DNA of 64,000 nt from Alphaproteobacteria bacterium. Lineage in GTDB: Bacteria > Pseudomonadota > Alphaproteobacteria > RF32 > CAG-239. Shown piece by piece: positions 23,877 to 33,165 of this stretch. Position numbers and translations under genes: made by a program. The stretch spans positions 1 through 64,000 of the forward strand of contig JAFUSA010000019.1 of assembly GCA_017480745.1 (NCBI GenBank), written 5' to 3'. Within the stretch, counting starts at the first letter, position 1. Every line of letters starts with the position of its first letter. The notes under the pieces were generated by a model. It had not been told where the DNA came from and did not search any database. It saw only the letters and a program-made list of their open reading frames with translations.

Positions 23877-26800
23877 ATGTTTTCTAAATTTTTTATTGAT
23901 AGACCTCGTTTTGCCGTAGTTATAGCCATTGTTATGGCCTTGGCAGGCATTGTTTCGGTATTATCCATGCCGATAGGCATGTATCCGGAAATTGCTCCGC
24001 CGGAAATCCGTGTTTCAACAAATTATATCGGAGCCAGTGCCGAAACAGTTGCTAACAATGTTGGTATTCCGCTGGAAAAAGCAATCAACGGTATTGAAAA
24101 TATGCTGTACATGTCCTCCAACTCTTACAATTCCGGTGCATATCAGCTTTCTATTGCCTTTGAAACCGGAACTGATCCGGATTTGGATCAGGTAAAAGTA
24201 CAAAACCGTATTCAACAGGTTTTGAGCACTTTACCATCCGAAGTTCAAGATGTCGGAGTTACGGTACAACGTAGGTCTTCTGATATTTTAGCATTTTTAC
24301 AAGTTACTTCGCCAAACGGAACATACGACAGTAATTTTTTGAATAATTATGTTGAAAACAACATAAAAATTGCTTTAAGCCGCGCTTATGGAGTTGGCGA
24401 AGTTAATGTAATGGGTGCCGCAACAAGTATGCGCGTGTGGATAGATGCCGATAAAGCAACGGCTTTGAATATTCCTTTGGATACAATAAAAAATGCCATT
24501 CGCAGTCAAAATGTTCAGCCGTCTTTGGGCTCTATTGGTTCGGCTCCGGGCGATGGCAATCAAGTGTTGGTTTATTCATTAGAAACCAAAGGACGTTTGA
24601 ATGAACCGAAAGATTTTGAAAATATTATAGTGCGAACGGCGGAAGAAGGAGGTCTTGTTCGTTTAAAAGATATTGCACGTGTTGAATTGGGATCAGAAAA
24701 TTATTTAATAAGTTCTCGTGTTGACGGTAAGCCGGCCGTATCAATCATCATAAATAAATCTTCCGGTGCGAATGCCGTAAATGCAATGAAAGCCGTGAGG
24801 GCAGAGCTGAAAAAATTAGAACGCTTTTATCCGGAAGATTTGGAAGTAAAAATATTTGTAGATACTACCGACTTTATTTTGGCTTCTATTGAAGAAGTAT
24901 TTTTTACCCTGTTTCTTACTTTTGGTTTGGTTGTTTTGGTATGCTACGTATTTTTGCAAGACTGGCGAGCAACTTTGGTTCCATCGATAGCCATTCCGGT
25001 TTCCATTTTAGCCACATTTGCCGTTATGAAAGCCTTAGGTTTCAACTTAAATATTTTAACTTTGTTCGGGTTGGTTTTGGCTATCGGTTTAGTAGTTGAT
25101 GATGCCATTGTGGTGGTTGAACGAACTCTTTACTTAATGCAATCGGAAAATCTTAATTCCAAACAAGCAGCAACCAAAGCTATGGAACAAGTTTCAAGTG
25201 CAGTTATCGCTACAACACTGGTATTGTTGGCAATTTTTGTGCCGATTGCTTTTATGGGAGGTATTACCGGAAAAATTTATCAGCAATTTGCTATAACAAT
25301 CAGCTTTGCCGTAACCTTTTCTTCTATAAATGCGTTAACACTATCTCCGGCACTGTCGGCAACTTTTTTGCGACCTTTTGAAATTAAAAAAACAGGTTTC
25401 TTAGGATTCTTTAACCGATTTATAGAAAATACCACTAATAAATATTTGATAGTTGTAGGTTATATCGGCAGAAAGATCAGTATCATCGCTTTTATTTTGG
25501 GTGTATTGATTCTGTTAATCGGTTTAGGGTTGAAAGTAACATCAACTTCATTTTTGCCGCCGGAAGATCAAGGTGTTATAATGGTTAACGTTCAACTACC
25601 GGAAGGAGCCTCAAATGTGCGCACAAAAGCAGTTAATCAAAAAATTCTTGAAGCTGCCAAAACCGAACCGGCTATTAAATCTGTTATGAATCTTGAAGGT
25701 TTCAGTATTATGGCCGGACAAGGTGAGAATGTCGGATTTGGTGTTTTAGGATTAAAAAATTGGTCAGAAAGAAAGAGTGATGACGATTTCTCTACAAATA
25801 TTTTAAAGAGAATGTCCGCCATAACCTCTAATTTTTCCGAAGCAAAAATTCAGATGTTTGAATTACCAGCCCTTCCGGGGTTAGGAGCCACAAACGCCAT
25901 GGATTTTAAAATTCAATCAGTAGAGAGCACTGATATGAATGAATTAGAAGCAGTAATTCAAAACTTTACTGCTCAAGCCATGGCTCTGCCGCAAATAATG
26001 TTGGCGTATTCCACCTATAATGCGCAAACCCCGCATGCCTATATTGAAATTGATCGTGAAAAGGCCGAGTCTTTGGGTGTTGCCATTGGTAGCATTTATT
26101 CATCATTGCAAACTTACGTGGGTTCAAGTTACATAAACGATATTAACATCGGCACTCAGGTTAATAAGGTAAAAATGCAGGCAGATTGGAAATATCGCAA
26201 AGATCTGAACAGCTTGAACAATATTTATGTTTACAGCAACAAAGGACAAATGGTTCCTTTGGGAAGTTTAATTAAAGTAAAAACAGTTCTGTTACCTCGC
26301 GGTATTGAGCGATATAACCAATATCCGAGTGCCACTGTCAATGCTTTGGCAAATCCGGGGTTCAGCACAGGTGAAGCTATGCAGGCTTTGGAAGATTTGG
26401 CTAATCGTATTTTGCCGAAGGGATACAGTTATGCGTGGTCCGGTGCAAGCTTGCAAGAAAAAAACAATCAAGGGCAGATTTTTTATATCATCGGTTTTGC
26501 CATATTGTTCGCTTATTTATTCATGGTGGCGCAATATGAAAGTTGGATGATTCCGTTGTCTGTTATGCTTTCTGTTTCCGCAGCCATGTTAGGAGCTTTA
26601 ATAGGTTTATTTATAACTAAAATGTCATTGAGTATTTATGCCCAGTTAGGCTTGGTATTATTAGTCGGATTAGCGGCCAAAAATGCCATTTTGATTGTTG
26701 AATTTGCCCGAGATTCTCATAACAGCGGCACACCTATATTGAAAGCAGCGTTGTATGGCACAAAAGAACGTTTCCGCGCCGTATTGATGACTGCGTTTAC

Positions 26801-26978
26801 TTTTATTTTAGGTGTTGCTCCGTTAGTATGGGCCAGTGGTGCTTCTGCCGGAAGCCGCGTTGCTGTGGGAGTTCCGGTATTCAGTGGAATGATAATCGGC
26901 ACATTTGCCGGTTTGGTATTGATTCCGTTAATGTATGTCCTTGTTCAAAATATCAGCGAAATAAGAGGTAAAAAATGA
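23877..26978 (+). CDS. RND multidrug efflux pump, HAE1 family (AcrB type)
   Basis: A 1033-residue inner-membrane proton-drug antiporter of full family length. Its N-terminus FIDRPRFAVVIAIVMALAG is typical, TM4 carries the adjacent Asp pair for proton relay (AIGLVVDDAIVVVER), and the second half repeats the layout (LLVGLAAKNAILIVEFA, with the lysine of TM10). Porter subdomains lie between. The stop overlaps the start of rsmB by 4 bp, an unusual link with an rRNA methyltransferase that may be co-transcribed. Confidence 0.95.
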   Translation: MFSKFFIDRPRFAVVIAIVMALAGIVSVLSMPIGMYPEIAPPEIRVSTNYIGASAETVANNVGIPLEKAINGIENMLYMSSNSYNSGAYQLSIAFETGTDPDLDQVKVQNRIQQVLSTLPSEVQDVGVTVQRRSSDILAFLQVTSPNGTYDSNFLNNYVENNIKIALSRAYGVGEVNVMGAATSMRVWIDADKATALNIPLDTIKNAIRSQNVQPSLGSIGSAPGDGNQVLVYSLETKGRLNEPKDFENIIVRTAEEGGLVRLKDIARVELGSENYLISSRVDGKPAVSIIINKSSGANAVNAMKAVRAELKKLERFYPEDLEVKIFVDTTDFILASIEEVFFTLFLTFGLVVLVCYVFLQDWRATLVPSIAIPVSILATFAVMKALGFNLNILTLFGLVLAIGLVVDDAIVVVERTLYLMQSENLNSKQAATKAMEQVSSAVIATTLVLLAIFVPIAFMGGITGKIYQQFAITISFAVTFSSINALTLSPALSATFLRPFEIKKTGFLGFFNRFIENTTNKYLIVVGYIGRKISIIAFILGVLILLIGLGLKVTSTSFLPPEDQGVIMVNVQLPEGASNVRTKAVNQKILEAAKTEPAIKSVMNLEGFSIMAGQGENVGFGVLGLKNWSERKSDDDFSTNILKRMSAITSNFSEAKIQMFELPALPGLGATNAMDFKIQSVESTDMNELEAVIQNFTAQAMALPQIMLAYSTYNAQTPHAYIEIDREKAESLGVAIGSIYSSLQTYVGSSYINDINIGTQVNKVKMQADWKYRKDLNSLNNIYVYSNKGQMVPLGSLIKVKTVLLPRGIERYNQYPSATVNALANPGFSTGEAMQALEDLANRILPKGYSYAWSGASLQEKNNQGQIFYIIGFAILFAYLFMVAQYESWMIPLSVMLSVSAAMLGALIGLFITKMSLSIYAQLGLVLLVGLAAKNAILIVEFARDSHNSGTPILKAALYGTKERFRAVLMTAFTFILGVAPLVWASGASAGSRVAVGVPVFSGMIIGTFAGLVLIPLMYVLVQNISEIRGKK

Positions 26979-28255
26979 GAAGTTTACGACTAAACAGTGC
27001 TTTAATTATTCAAAAAATAATAGAAGATAAGGTATTTTTTTCTGATTTAAAATCAAGAATCGATCCGCGTTGTATATCTACTACCAATATGATAATTTTA
27101 ACAACATTGCGAAATTGGGTAGGTTTGCGTAAAGCTTTATATAGTTTTTTAGACAATAAAATTCCTAACAAATACCGCTTAGCCGAGTATTTATTGATAC
27201 AGGGAATGGCCGAGCTTCTGTTTATGGGAACTGCTCACTATGCGGTAATAGACGAAACTGTTGATCAAGTTAAAAGAAATTGCGGAAAATCACTTTCGGG
27301 CTTGGTTAATGCTGTTTTACGCAACGTTATTGCTCACAAAGCAGAGTTGCGCACAAGAGTTCATAAATCAGATCTTATGCCGGAAGAGTTTAGAGCCATT
27401 TTAAAAGATTACGGTAAAGTCCAAATCAAAAAAATAAATGGTAGCATTGCGTGGCAACCTTGGTTAGATATCAGCGTAAAAGATAATGCTCGCTATTGGG
27501 CAAAAAAACTGAGCGGTGATTTATTACCTAACGGCAGTCTGCGGATCAAAAGGCGCACAAAAATAGAACGACTCCCTGGTTATGAAGAAGGGCAATGGTG
27601 GGTGCAAGATGCGGCTGCTGCCATGCCGGTACAAGTCATGGGGTGGATAAACGGCTTGAATGTTATTGATTTATGTGCGGCTCCGGGCGGCAAAACAGCT
27701 CAACTTTTAGCCCGAGGTGCTCGTGTTACGGCTTTGGATGTTTCGCAAGAACGTATGGAAACTTTGCAACAGAACATGAATCGCTTGGGATATCATAATT
27801 TGCGCACAAAGGTAATTGACGCCGCCGAGTATATGCAGACGACAAAAGAAAGCTATGATGCAGTTTTGCTTGATGCTCCTTGTTCGGCTACCGGAACTCT
27901 GCGCCGTCATCCGGAAGTAATTCATATTAAAACACAAGATGATGTGGACCGACAAATACAAACTCAAAGGAAATTACTTTCTTTGTGCTCAAATATTTTG
28001 CGAGTAGGCGGTATTTTGGTTTATAGCGTTTGTTCCATCAGTAAAGACGAAGGTGAAAAACAAATTGAATGGTTTTTGCAGGAACACAAAGAATTTAAGA
28101 TCGTTCCGATAACCTTAAAAGAAATTTCCACTTATGGTAAATGGCATGAAAATCCTATATTGCCAAACGGAACTATTCGCACATTACCTTATTTTGAAAG
28201 AGATAGAAGCGGTATAGATTCTTTCTTTATTTGCAAAATGCAAAGAATAATTTAA
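26975..28255 (+). CDS. rsmB: 16S rRNA m5C967 methyltransferase
   Basis: A 426-residue protein with an N-terminal NusB-like helical domain (about 1-140: LAEYLLIQGMAELLFMG, HYAVIDETVDQVK, LVNAVLRNV) and a C-terminal SAM domain with motif I VIDLCAAPGGKTAQLL, DAPCSATGTLRRHPEV (motif IV, with the PC cysteine) and VYSVCSISKDEGE (catalytic TC/SC-type cysteine). This is the RsmB/Fmu layout. The start overlaps acrB-like stop. Confidence 0.9.
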   Translation: MRSLRLNSALIIQKIIEDKVFFSDLKSRIDPRCISTTNMIILTTLRNWVGLRKALYSFLDNKIPNKYRLAEYLLIQGMAELLFMGTAHYAVIDETVDQVKRNCGKSLSGLVNAVLRNVIAHKAELRTRVHKSDLMPEEFRAILKDYGKVQIKKINGSIAWQPWLDISVKDNARYWAKKLSGDLLPNGSLRIKRRTKIERLPGYEEGQWWVQDAAAAMPVQVMGWINGLNVIDLCAAPGGKTAQLLARGARVTALDVSQERMETLQQNMNRLGYHNLRTKVIDAAEYMQTTKESYDAVLLDAPCSATGTLRRHPEVIHIKTQDDVDRQIQTQRKLLSLCSNILRVGGILVYSVCSISKDEGEKQIEWFLQEHKEFKIVPITLKEISTYGKWHENPILPNGTIRTLPYFERDRSGIDSFFICKMQRII

Positions 28256-28298
28256 TAATTTGCATTTATAATAACAAAAAAAATTGAGGAGAAGCGTA

Positions 28299-29369
28299 AT
28301 GAGTTATAGCTTGTTGGTTGTCTTTATTTTTGTTATTTTAGCTTTTATGGCAATGTATATGATGTATTTGCCTCGCTGTAACGAATATTCTAACAGTTTA
28401 AGTTTTAAGATGAATATGCTGGCATTTCCGTATATTTATTTTATATATGCGTTGGGTGCTGCCGGAGCATATTTTTCGCTTGCCAACAATGACTTTGTGG
28501 AAGATTTAACACTCCATAGATTTTTGTTACCTTTATTACTCAGCGCAATTATATACGGAGCCAGCCTGATATTTTATACGTTTTCATTCAGCATTGTAGT
28601 AATTGCCTGTATAGCAGCTACAGTTTGGATTCAGCCGATAGGTGTCGGCAATGTGTTCCCTGATATACCTGTATGGGCTTTTCGTTTGTTATTGGTTGTA
28701 TTATTTTCCGTGTATTGTTTGGGAATTAAAATTCTTAACATGTTACCACATACATTCATAGTGCCGCAAAGCATTGTCTGCGTCGGGTTGATTTTTTTGG
28801 GAATCATAGGTGCGGCGCCCTTATATACATCAGCATGCGCCGGTCTTCTGCTGGGAACCATGTGCGCATATATGATAATGAACTATTACTCTGTTAAAAT
28901 AGATTTGGATGATGGTGCCTGTGTTGGCATAACTTATTTAATAAGCAGCTTACTTCTGATGAATGTCGGGGAGTTTAATTTTGTTTCCTGTATCATGTTT
29001 ACGCTGGTATTTTGGGCAGAATTAACTGTTGCTGTTTTCAACAAATTTATAGGAGAAAGACGGCAAAATTTAGCCGAAAATACAAATTATTATTTAGCGG
29101 CGGAAAAATACAATGTTACGGTTTTAACTACCGGAATGATTAAAATAGGCTTGGTTGTTTGCCTTTTAGCGTTGTTTCAACTATTTTCCGTTAACATGTA
29201 TTCATTAATTATCGTTTCTGGTATAATCACTATTTGGTTAAACGGATCTATTGGTAAACCATTCCGCGGACTACGCTCCATAAAAGATATAAATAAAGAA
29301 TTTGTCAGTGATTTAAAGAAAAACATTGAAGATACAAAAAATATTTTCAATCCAAAGGACAAACAATAG
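28299..29369 (+). CDS. Multi-pass membrane protein of unknown function
   Basis: A 356-residue protein with about nine or ten hydrophobic helices and a charged cytoplasmic C-terminal tail (RSIKDINKEFVSDLKKNIED). A DDGACVGI motif lies in one loop, but the flanking sequence does not match MraY/WecA enzymes. I could not place it in a family. The start at 28299 has GAGGAG upstream. The next gene begins directly after the stop, so the two form an operon. Confidence 0.7.
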   Translation: MSYSLLVVFIFVILAFMAMYMMYLPRCNEYSNSLSFKMNMLAFPYIYFIYALGAAGAYFSLANNDFVEDLTLHRFLLPLLLSAIIYGASLIFYTFSFSIVVIACIAATVWIQPIGVGNVFPDIPVWAFRLLLVVLFSVYCLGIKILNMLPHTFIVPQSIVCVGLIFLGIIGAAPLYTSACAGLLLGTMCAYMIMNYYSVKIDLDDGACVGITYLISSLLLMNVGEFNFVSCIMFTLVFWAELTVAVFNKFIGERRQNLAENTNYYLAAEKYNVTVLTTGMIKIGLVVCLLALFQLFSVNMYSLIIVSGIITIWLNGSIGKPFRGLRSIKDINKEFVSDLKKNIEDTKNIFNPKDKQ

Positions 29370-30707
29370 ATGCCCTTTAATGACTGTTTGACCAATATTC
29401 GCAAATTTATTCGTTCCCCTCAACAAAACGATAAAGAAGGTATTTTTAAGATAACCGTTGTCGCTTTTGAAGACCGTTGCAACACAAATTGCGGAAAAGT
29501 ATTGGTTGATTTGCTAAAACAAAGCAATTTGTTTACGGTGCAATTTTTTGATGAAATGTTTCCCAAAGGATTTTTAAATTTACAAGGGCGTAATTTTTTT
29601 GATTTTATAGATTGCGGAACGCGTATATTGAGTAGCTCAAAATCAGACATATTAATTTGGGGATATGAAGAAAACGGCAAAATCAGACTTAATTTTCAGG
29701 TCGCAAATCAATACATTATTCCCAATGCACTATCTTTTTCTTTATTAGATAGTCTTTATGTTCCACTTAATTATTTTACCGAATATGAAAAATTTTCCGA
29801 GTCCTTGTTATTATTGATATATGGCATAGTTATTGCGGCCATCATACCTTCAACAGATGCGCAAATAAAAAATCAACCACACTTACTGAAAGAAATAATA
29901 TCTTTACTTTCATCCGATGTTTCGCGAAAAGATATTTCACGTGAATTTATGCCATATATCATGAATATGTTGGCTAAAATATATCTAAATAGTGTAAAAG
30001 GTAATTTAACACCGGATAACATAGAAATAATAAGCTCATTATTTGAAAATGCACTGAAAAATAAAGAATATATGAGATTACCAATATATTACGGCTGTAT
30101 TTATAATAACTTAGGACAACTATACGAAGCAGCACTAACCGACAATACGGAAAATAATTATGATTATTTAAAAAAGGCTATTTCAAACTACACAACAGCA
30201 CAAAAATATTTAAATCGCAGTTATCCTTACGACTACGGACTTATTTCATATCATTTGGCAGTTTTATATTTTGAATTTTGGAAGTATACAAATGATTTAC
30301 AAGCTCTGCGTGATTCGGTTGCACAACTGCGTGAAGCGGAGAAAGTTTATACATGGGCACAATTTCCGCAGTCTTGGTGCCATATACAAGGACTCTTAGG
30401 TTATTATCTGACATCTCTCGGTACAAATACTATCAGCCGAGAAATTATGCAATTAGCTATAATAAGTTATAAAAACCAACAAAAAGTTTTTGAACAATAT
30501 ACACATCCGTTGGAATGGGCAAAAGTTCAAGAAGACATAGGTAATATTTATTATTTACTCGGCAAGCAAGATGAAGACGAAAATCTAATGTTAGAAGCCC
30601 GCAACTATTACCTTTCCGCTCTTGATATTTATGACGAATTAAAAGATAAAGATGCTGCCGCAAAAACACACAATTTGTTAAAAAGAATTGGCAATTATAT
30701 TGATTAG
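29370..30707 (+). CDS. Tetratricopeptide-repeat-like protein
   Basis: A 445-residue soluble protein. The N-terminal 150 residues form an alpha/beta domain (ITVVAFEDRCNTNCGKVLVD, DILIWGYEENGKIRLNFQVA). The C-terminal half holds several TPR-like helical pairs (YGCIYNNLGQLYEAAL, AISNYTTAQKYLNRS, VQEDIGNIYYLLG, LMLEARNYYLSALDIYDE). It may scaffold the upstream membrane protein, to which it is coupled without any gap. Function unknown. Confidence 0.7.
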   Translation: MPFNDCLTNIRKFIRSPQQNDKEGIFKITVVAFEDRCNTNCGKVLVDLLKQSNLFTVQFFDEMFPKGFLNLQGRNFFDFIDCGTRILSSSKSDILIWGYEENGKIRLNFQVANQYIIPNALSFSLLDSLYVPLNYFTEYEKFSESLLLLIYGIVIAAIIPSTDAQIKNQPHLLKEIISLLSSDVSRKDISREFMPYIMNMLAKIYLNSVKGNLTPDNIEIISSLFENALKNKEYMRLPIYYGCIYNNLGQLYEAALTDNTENNYDYLKKAISNYTTAQKYLNRSYPYDYGLISYHLAVLYFEFWKYTNDLQALRDSVAQLREAEKVYTWAQFPQSWCHIQGLLGYYLTSLGTNTISREIMQLAIISYKNQQKVFEQYTHPLEWAKVQEDIGNIYYLLGKQDEDENLMLEARNYYLSALDIYDELKDKDAAAKTHNLLKRIGNYID

Positions 30708-30758
30708 ACTTGAAATTGCCCAAAATGTTTATATCTGTTAAATCAGAGGAGAAATAAA

Positions 30759-31358
30759 ATGCATTGTATTGAACAGGACAGTTTAAGCCGTCGCCGTTCT
30801 ATTTATGGTTTGGGTGATGAAATATCGGTAACAGAAGCTTGTTTTTTGGAAACAATAGAAGCTTGTGTCAAGCATTCTCCGAGTGCGTTTAATGTGCAGT
30901 CTGCGCGTGTGGTTGTTTTGTTAGGAGAATATCATAAAAAGTTTTGGGATATTGTATGGCAAACTGTTAAAAAGGTAACTTCTAAGGAGCGATTAGCCGC
31001 AAGTAAAGATAAAATAACTTCCTTTTCTGACGCATACGCTACAATTTTATTTTATGAAGATAATAAAGCCGTCAATGAATTAAAAAAGAAATTCCCCCTA
31101 TATAAAAAAAACTTTCGGATTTGGGCAGAACAAGCTAACGGAATGTTGCAATATGCCGTGTGGCTAACTATGGCAGAAAATGAAATCGGTGCATCATTAC
31201 AACATTATAACGAACTTATAGAGTCGGAAGTTAGGCAATGGCTCAATTTGCCACACTCTTGGAAAATGGTGGCACAAATGCCATGCGGAAGTATTGATAA
31301 AGAACCGGCCTCCAAAACTTTTCTTCCCTTAAAAGATAGAATTAAAATTTTTAAGTAA
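30759..31358 (+). CDS. Nitroreductase-family protein
   Basis: A 199-residue FMN-dependent oxidoreductase-like protein resembling the HBN1/YdgI-like group: RRRSIYGLG start, HSPSAFNVQSARVVVLLGE (the SPSSxNxQPxR-type FMN-binding segment), FRIWAEQANGMLQYAVWLT and GASLQHYNELI. NAD(P)H-dependent reduction of nitro or quinone compounds is the usual role. RBS GAGGAG precedes the ATG. It stands alone, followed by the gene-less leader locus. Confidence 0.85.
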   Translation: MHCIEQDSLSRRRSIYGLGDEISVTEACFLETIEACVKHSPSAFNVQSARVVVLLGEYHKKFWDIVWQTVKKVTSKERLAASKDKITSFSDAYATILFYEDNKAVNELKKKFPLYKKNFRIWAEQANGMLQYAVWLTMAENEIGASLQHYNELIESEVRQWLNLPHSWKMVAQMPCGSIDKEPASKTFLPLKDRIKIFK

Positions 31359-31418
31359 CTTATGTCAGTACTTTTTATGAGTATTGACAAATGTTATTTG
31401 CCGATGTGTAAAAAATAT

Positions 31419-31630
31419 TTGACTTTTTTATTTTTTGTGATACCATAACAACAGAACTTCGGTTCGGAGCTCTGATAGGCTCTTACGTTATACGGTGTGT
31501 AACACATCGTCATAGATGAAGTTATAAATTTGTGTAGTAAAGTTATAGGTGGTAATAAGATTACATTTTACTTCGATATTAATTCTAATTGTTTTGATAC
31601 AAAAAAAGGTAATACATGTTCTTAACATAC
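31419..31630 (+). promoter_or_regulatory. Gene-less relic of a type B structured leader
   Basis: TTGACT at 31419-31424 and a weakened TACCAT at 31441-31446 precede CAGAAC-TTCG-GTTC, GGAGCTCTGATAGG and CTCTTACG, the opening of the type B leader at 47304 and 54136. After about 60 nt similarity fades, the long-range partners are largely lost and no prepilin follows before the terminator at 31631. It is probably the remains of a deleted prepilin gene. It fills the 31359-31630 gap. Confidence 0.6.
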
Positions 31631-31659
31631 TATGCCGGCTCAATTACAGAGCCGGCATA
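31631..31659. terminator. Terminator between the leader relic and fabZ
   Basis: A perfect TATGCCGGCTC / GAGCCGGCATA stem with a 7-nt loop. It lies 22 bp beyond the fabZ stop and can end transcription from either side. Confidence 0.75.
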
Positions 31660-31680
31660 ATGTTTTAATGATAATTAAAA

Positions 31681-32133
31681 CTATTCTTCTACAATCATGG
31701 CGGTTAATTCTGCTTCTGAAACAACTTGATCATCAACCATAGAAACACCTTTGAAAACAAAGATGTTACGACGTTCCTTAATTTTTTCCAAGTGCATTTT
31801 CAGCTGATCGCCAGGACGCACTGGTTTACGGAATTTAACGCCATCAACCGACATAAACAAAACGCTACGTTTTTTTTCGGAATAATTTTCATCAGCACTC
31901 ATTACCACACAACCGGCAGTTTGTGCCATTGCCTCAATTTGCAACACCCCAGGCATAATCGGATTGTTAGGGAAATGCCCTTGAAAAAACAACTCATTCA
32001 TAGTCAAATTTTTCAAACCTACACCTTTTACACCAGGTTCTTCCACTTCCAACCGATCCACCAACAAAAACGGATAGCGGTGTGGTAACATTTTCATAAT
32101 TTCGTTAATGTCATAAATTTTATTTTCAGCCAT
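31681..32133 (-). CDS. fabZ: 3-hydroxyacyl-ACP dehydratase
   Basis: A 150-residue hot-dog-fold enzyme with LPHRYPFLLVDRL (catalytic His), GHFPNNPIMPGVLQIEAMAQ (catalytic Glu) and a C-terminal AELTAMIVEE. It dehydrates beta-hydroxyacyl-ACP in fatty acid synthesis and competes with lipid A synthesis for the C14 substrate. It is last in the visible envelope operon; lpxA, which usually follows, is absent here. Confidence 0.95.
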   Translation of the reverse strand: MAENKIYDINEIMKMLPHRYPFLLVDRLEVEEPGVKGVGLKNLTMNELFFQGHFPNNPIMPGVLQIEAMAQTAGCVVMSADENYSEKKRSVLFMSVDGVKFRKPVRPGDQLKMHLEKIKERRNIFVFKGVSMVDDQVVSEAELTAMIVEE

Positions 32134-32141
32134 TTTATCCT

Positions 32142-33155
32142 CTATTTTTTTGAATTTTTTTGCAAAAACGCTACTTGGCGCATAAAGTCTTTAAACGGAA
32201 CACAAGGTGATCCCATCATTACATTGCCAGGTTCAATATCTCGCATAACACCGGATTGTGCAGCTATTTGCACCCCGCTGCCGATATTCAAGTGATCGGC
32301 CAAACCGACCTGCCCACCCAAAACAACATAATCACCAAGTGTGCAACTGCCGGCAATTCCAACTTGTGCCACAACCACACAGCCGCGTCCCAATTTATCA
32401 TTATGCGCAATTTGCACTAAATTATCAATACGCGAACCATCGCCGATTACAGTATCATCAAGCGCGCCACGATCAATACAGCTGTTCGCCCCGATTTCCA
32501 CATCATTACCGATAATAACCCGGCCAATTTGCGGAATACGGTGATGTTGTCCGTTTATCAGTTGAAAACCGAATCCATCCTGCCCGATACGCGCACCTGT
32601 ATAAATGTAGCAATTATTGCCGATAATACTGTAAGCAATGGAGGCGCCGTTGCCTATCCGGCAATTGTTGCCGATTTTGCAATCATGTGCAATTACCACA
32701 TTGGCCTCAATCCGGCAATTATCACCAATAACAACATTTTCATCAATAACCACATTAGCACCAATAAAGCAATCTTTACCTATTTTTGCGCTTGTGGCAA
32801 TTTTTGCGCTAACATCTATTCCGTTTTCTGCGACCTTCTCCGCATACATAAATTCATTTAATTTAACGAAAGCAACTTTCGGATCATCACAAGTTAAAAT
32901 AATCACCTCAGGCGCCACAAATTGCTTTAAATCTTCGGTGGTAACACAGGCTTTTGCTTTGATTTCTCCGGCTTTCGCTTTGTTTTTGCGATCATAGAAA
33001 AAGCAAAGTTCATCGCCTGTTGCACTTGCCATTGTGGCAATGTCATTGATTATTTCATCTGCTTTGCTGGAATCCGTCAAAACGGCTCCCGTAACTTCGG
33101 CAACTTGTGCCAAAGTTACGTTTTCCTTTACATTGTAAAAGTTTTTATCAACCAT
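32142..33155 (-). CDS. lpxD: UDP-3-O-acylglucosamine N-acyltransferase
   Basis: A 337-residue left-handed beta-helix enzyme of lipid A synthesis. The N-terminal uridine-binding domain is followed by many hexapeptide repeats ([20 protein letters not shown], then [13 protein letters not shown]), the catalytic His region ([20 protein letters not shown]) and a C-terminal helix. RBS AAGGAGCC precedes the ATG. It lies 8 bp from fabZ. Confidence 0.95.
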   Translation of the reverse strand: MVDKNFYNVKENVTLAQVAEVTGAVLTDSSKADEIINDIATMASATGDELCFFYDRKNKAKAGEIKAKACVTTEDLKQFVAPEVIILTCDDPKVAFVKLNEFMYAEKVAENGIDVSAKIATSAKIGKDCFIGANVVIDENVVIGDNCRIEANVVIAHDCKIGNNCRIGNGASIAYSIIGNNCYIYTGARIGQDGFGFQLINGQHHRIPQIGRVIIGNDVEIGANSCIDRGALDDTVIGDGSRIDNLVQIAHNDKLGRGCVVVAQVGIAGSCTLGDYVVLGGQVGLADHLNIGSGVQIAAQSGVMRDIEPGNVMMGSPCVPFKDFMRQVAFLQKNSKK

Positions 33156-33165
33156 TTTAGGCTCC

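Noticed and set aside
31613-31662. Short frame after the leader relic (starts ATGTTC, about 14 codons)
   Set aside because: It lies within the terminator stem and has a weak RBS, with no similarity to a prepilin start.
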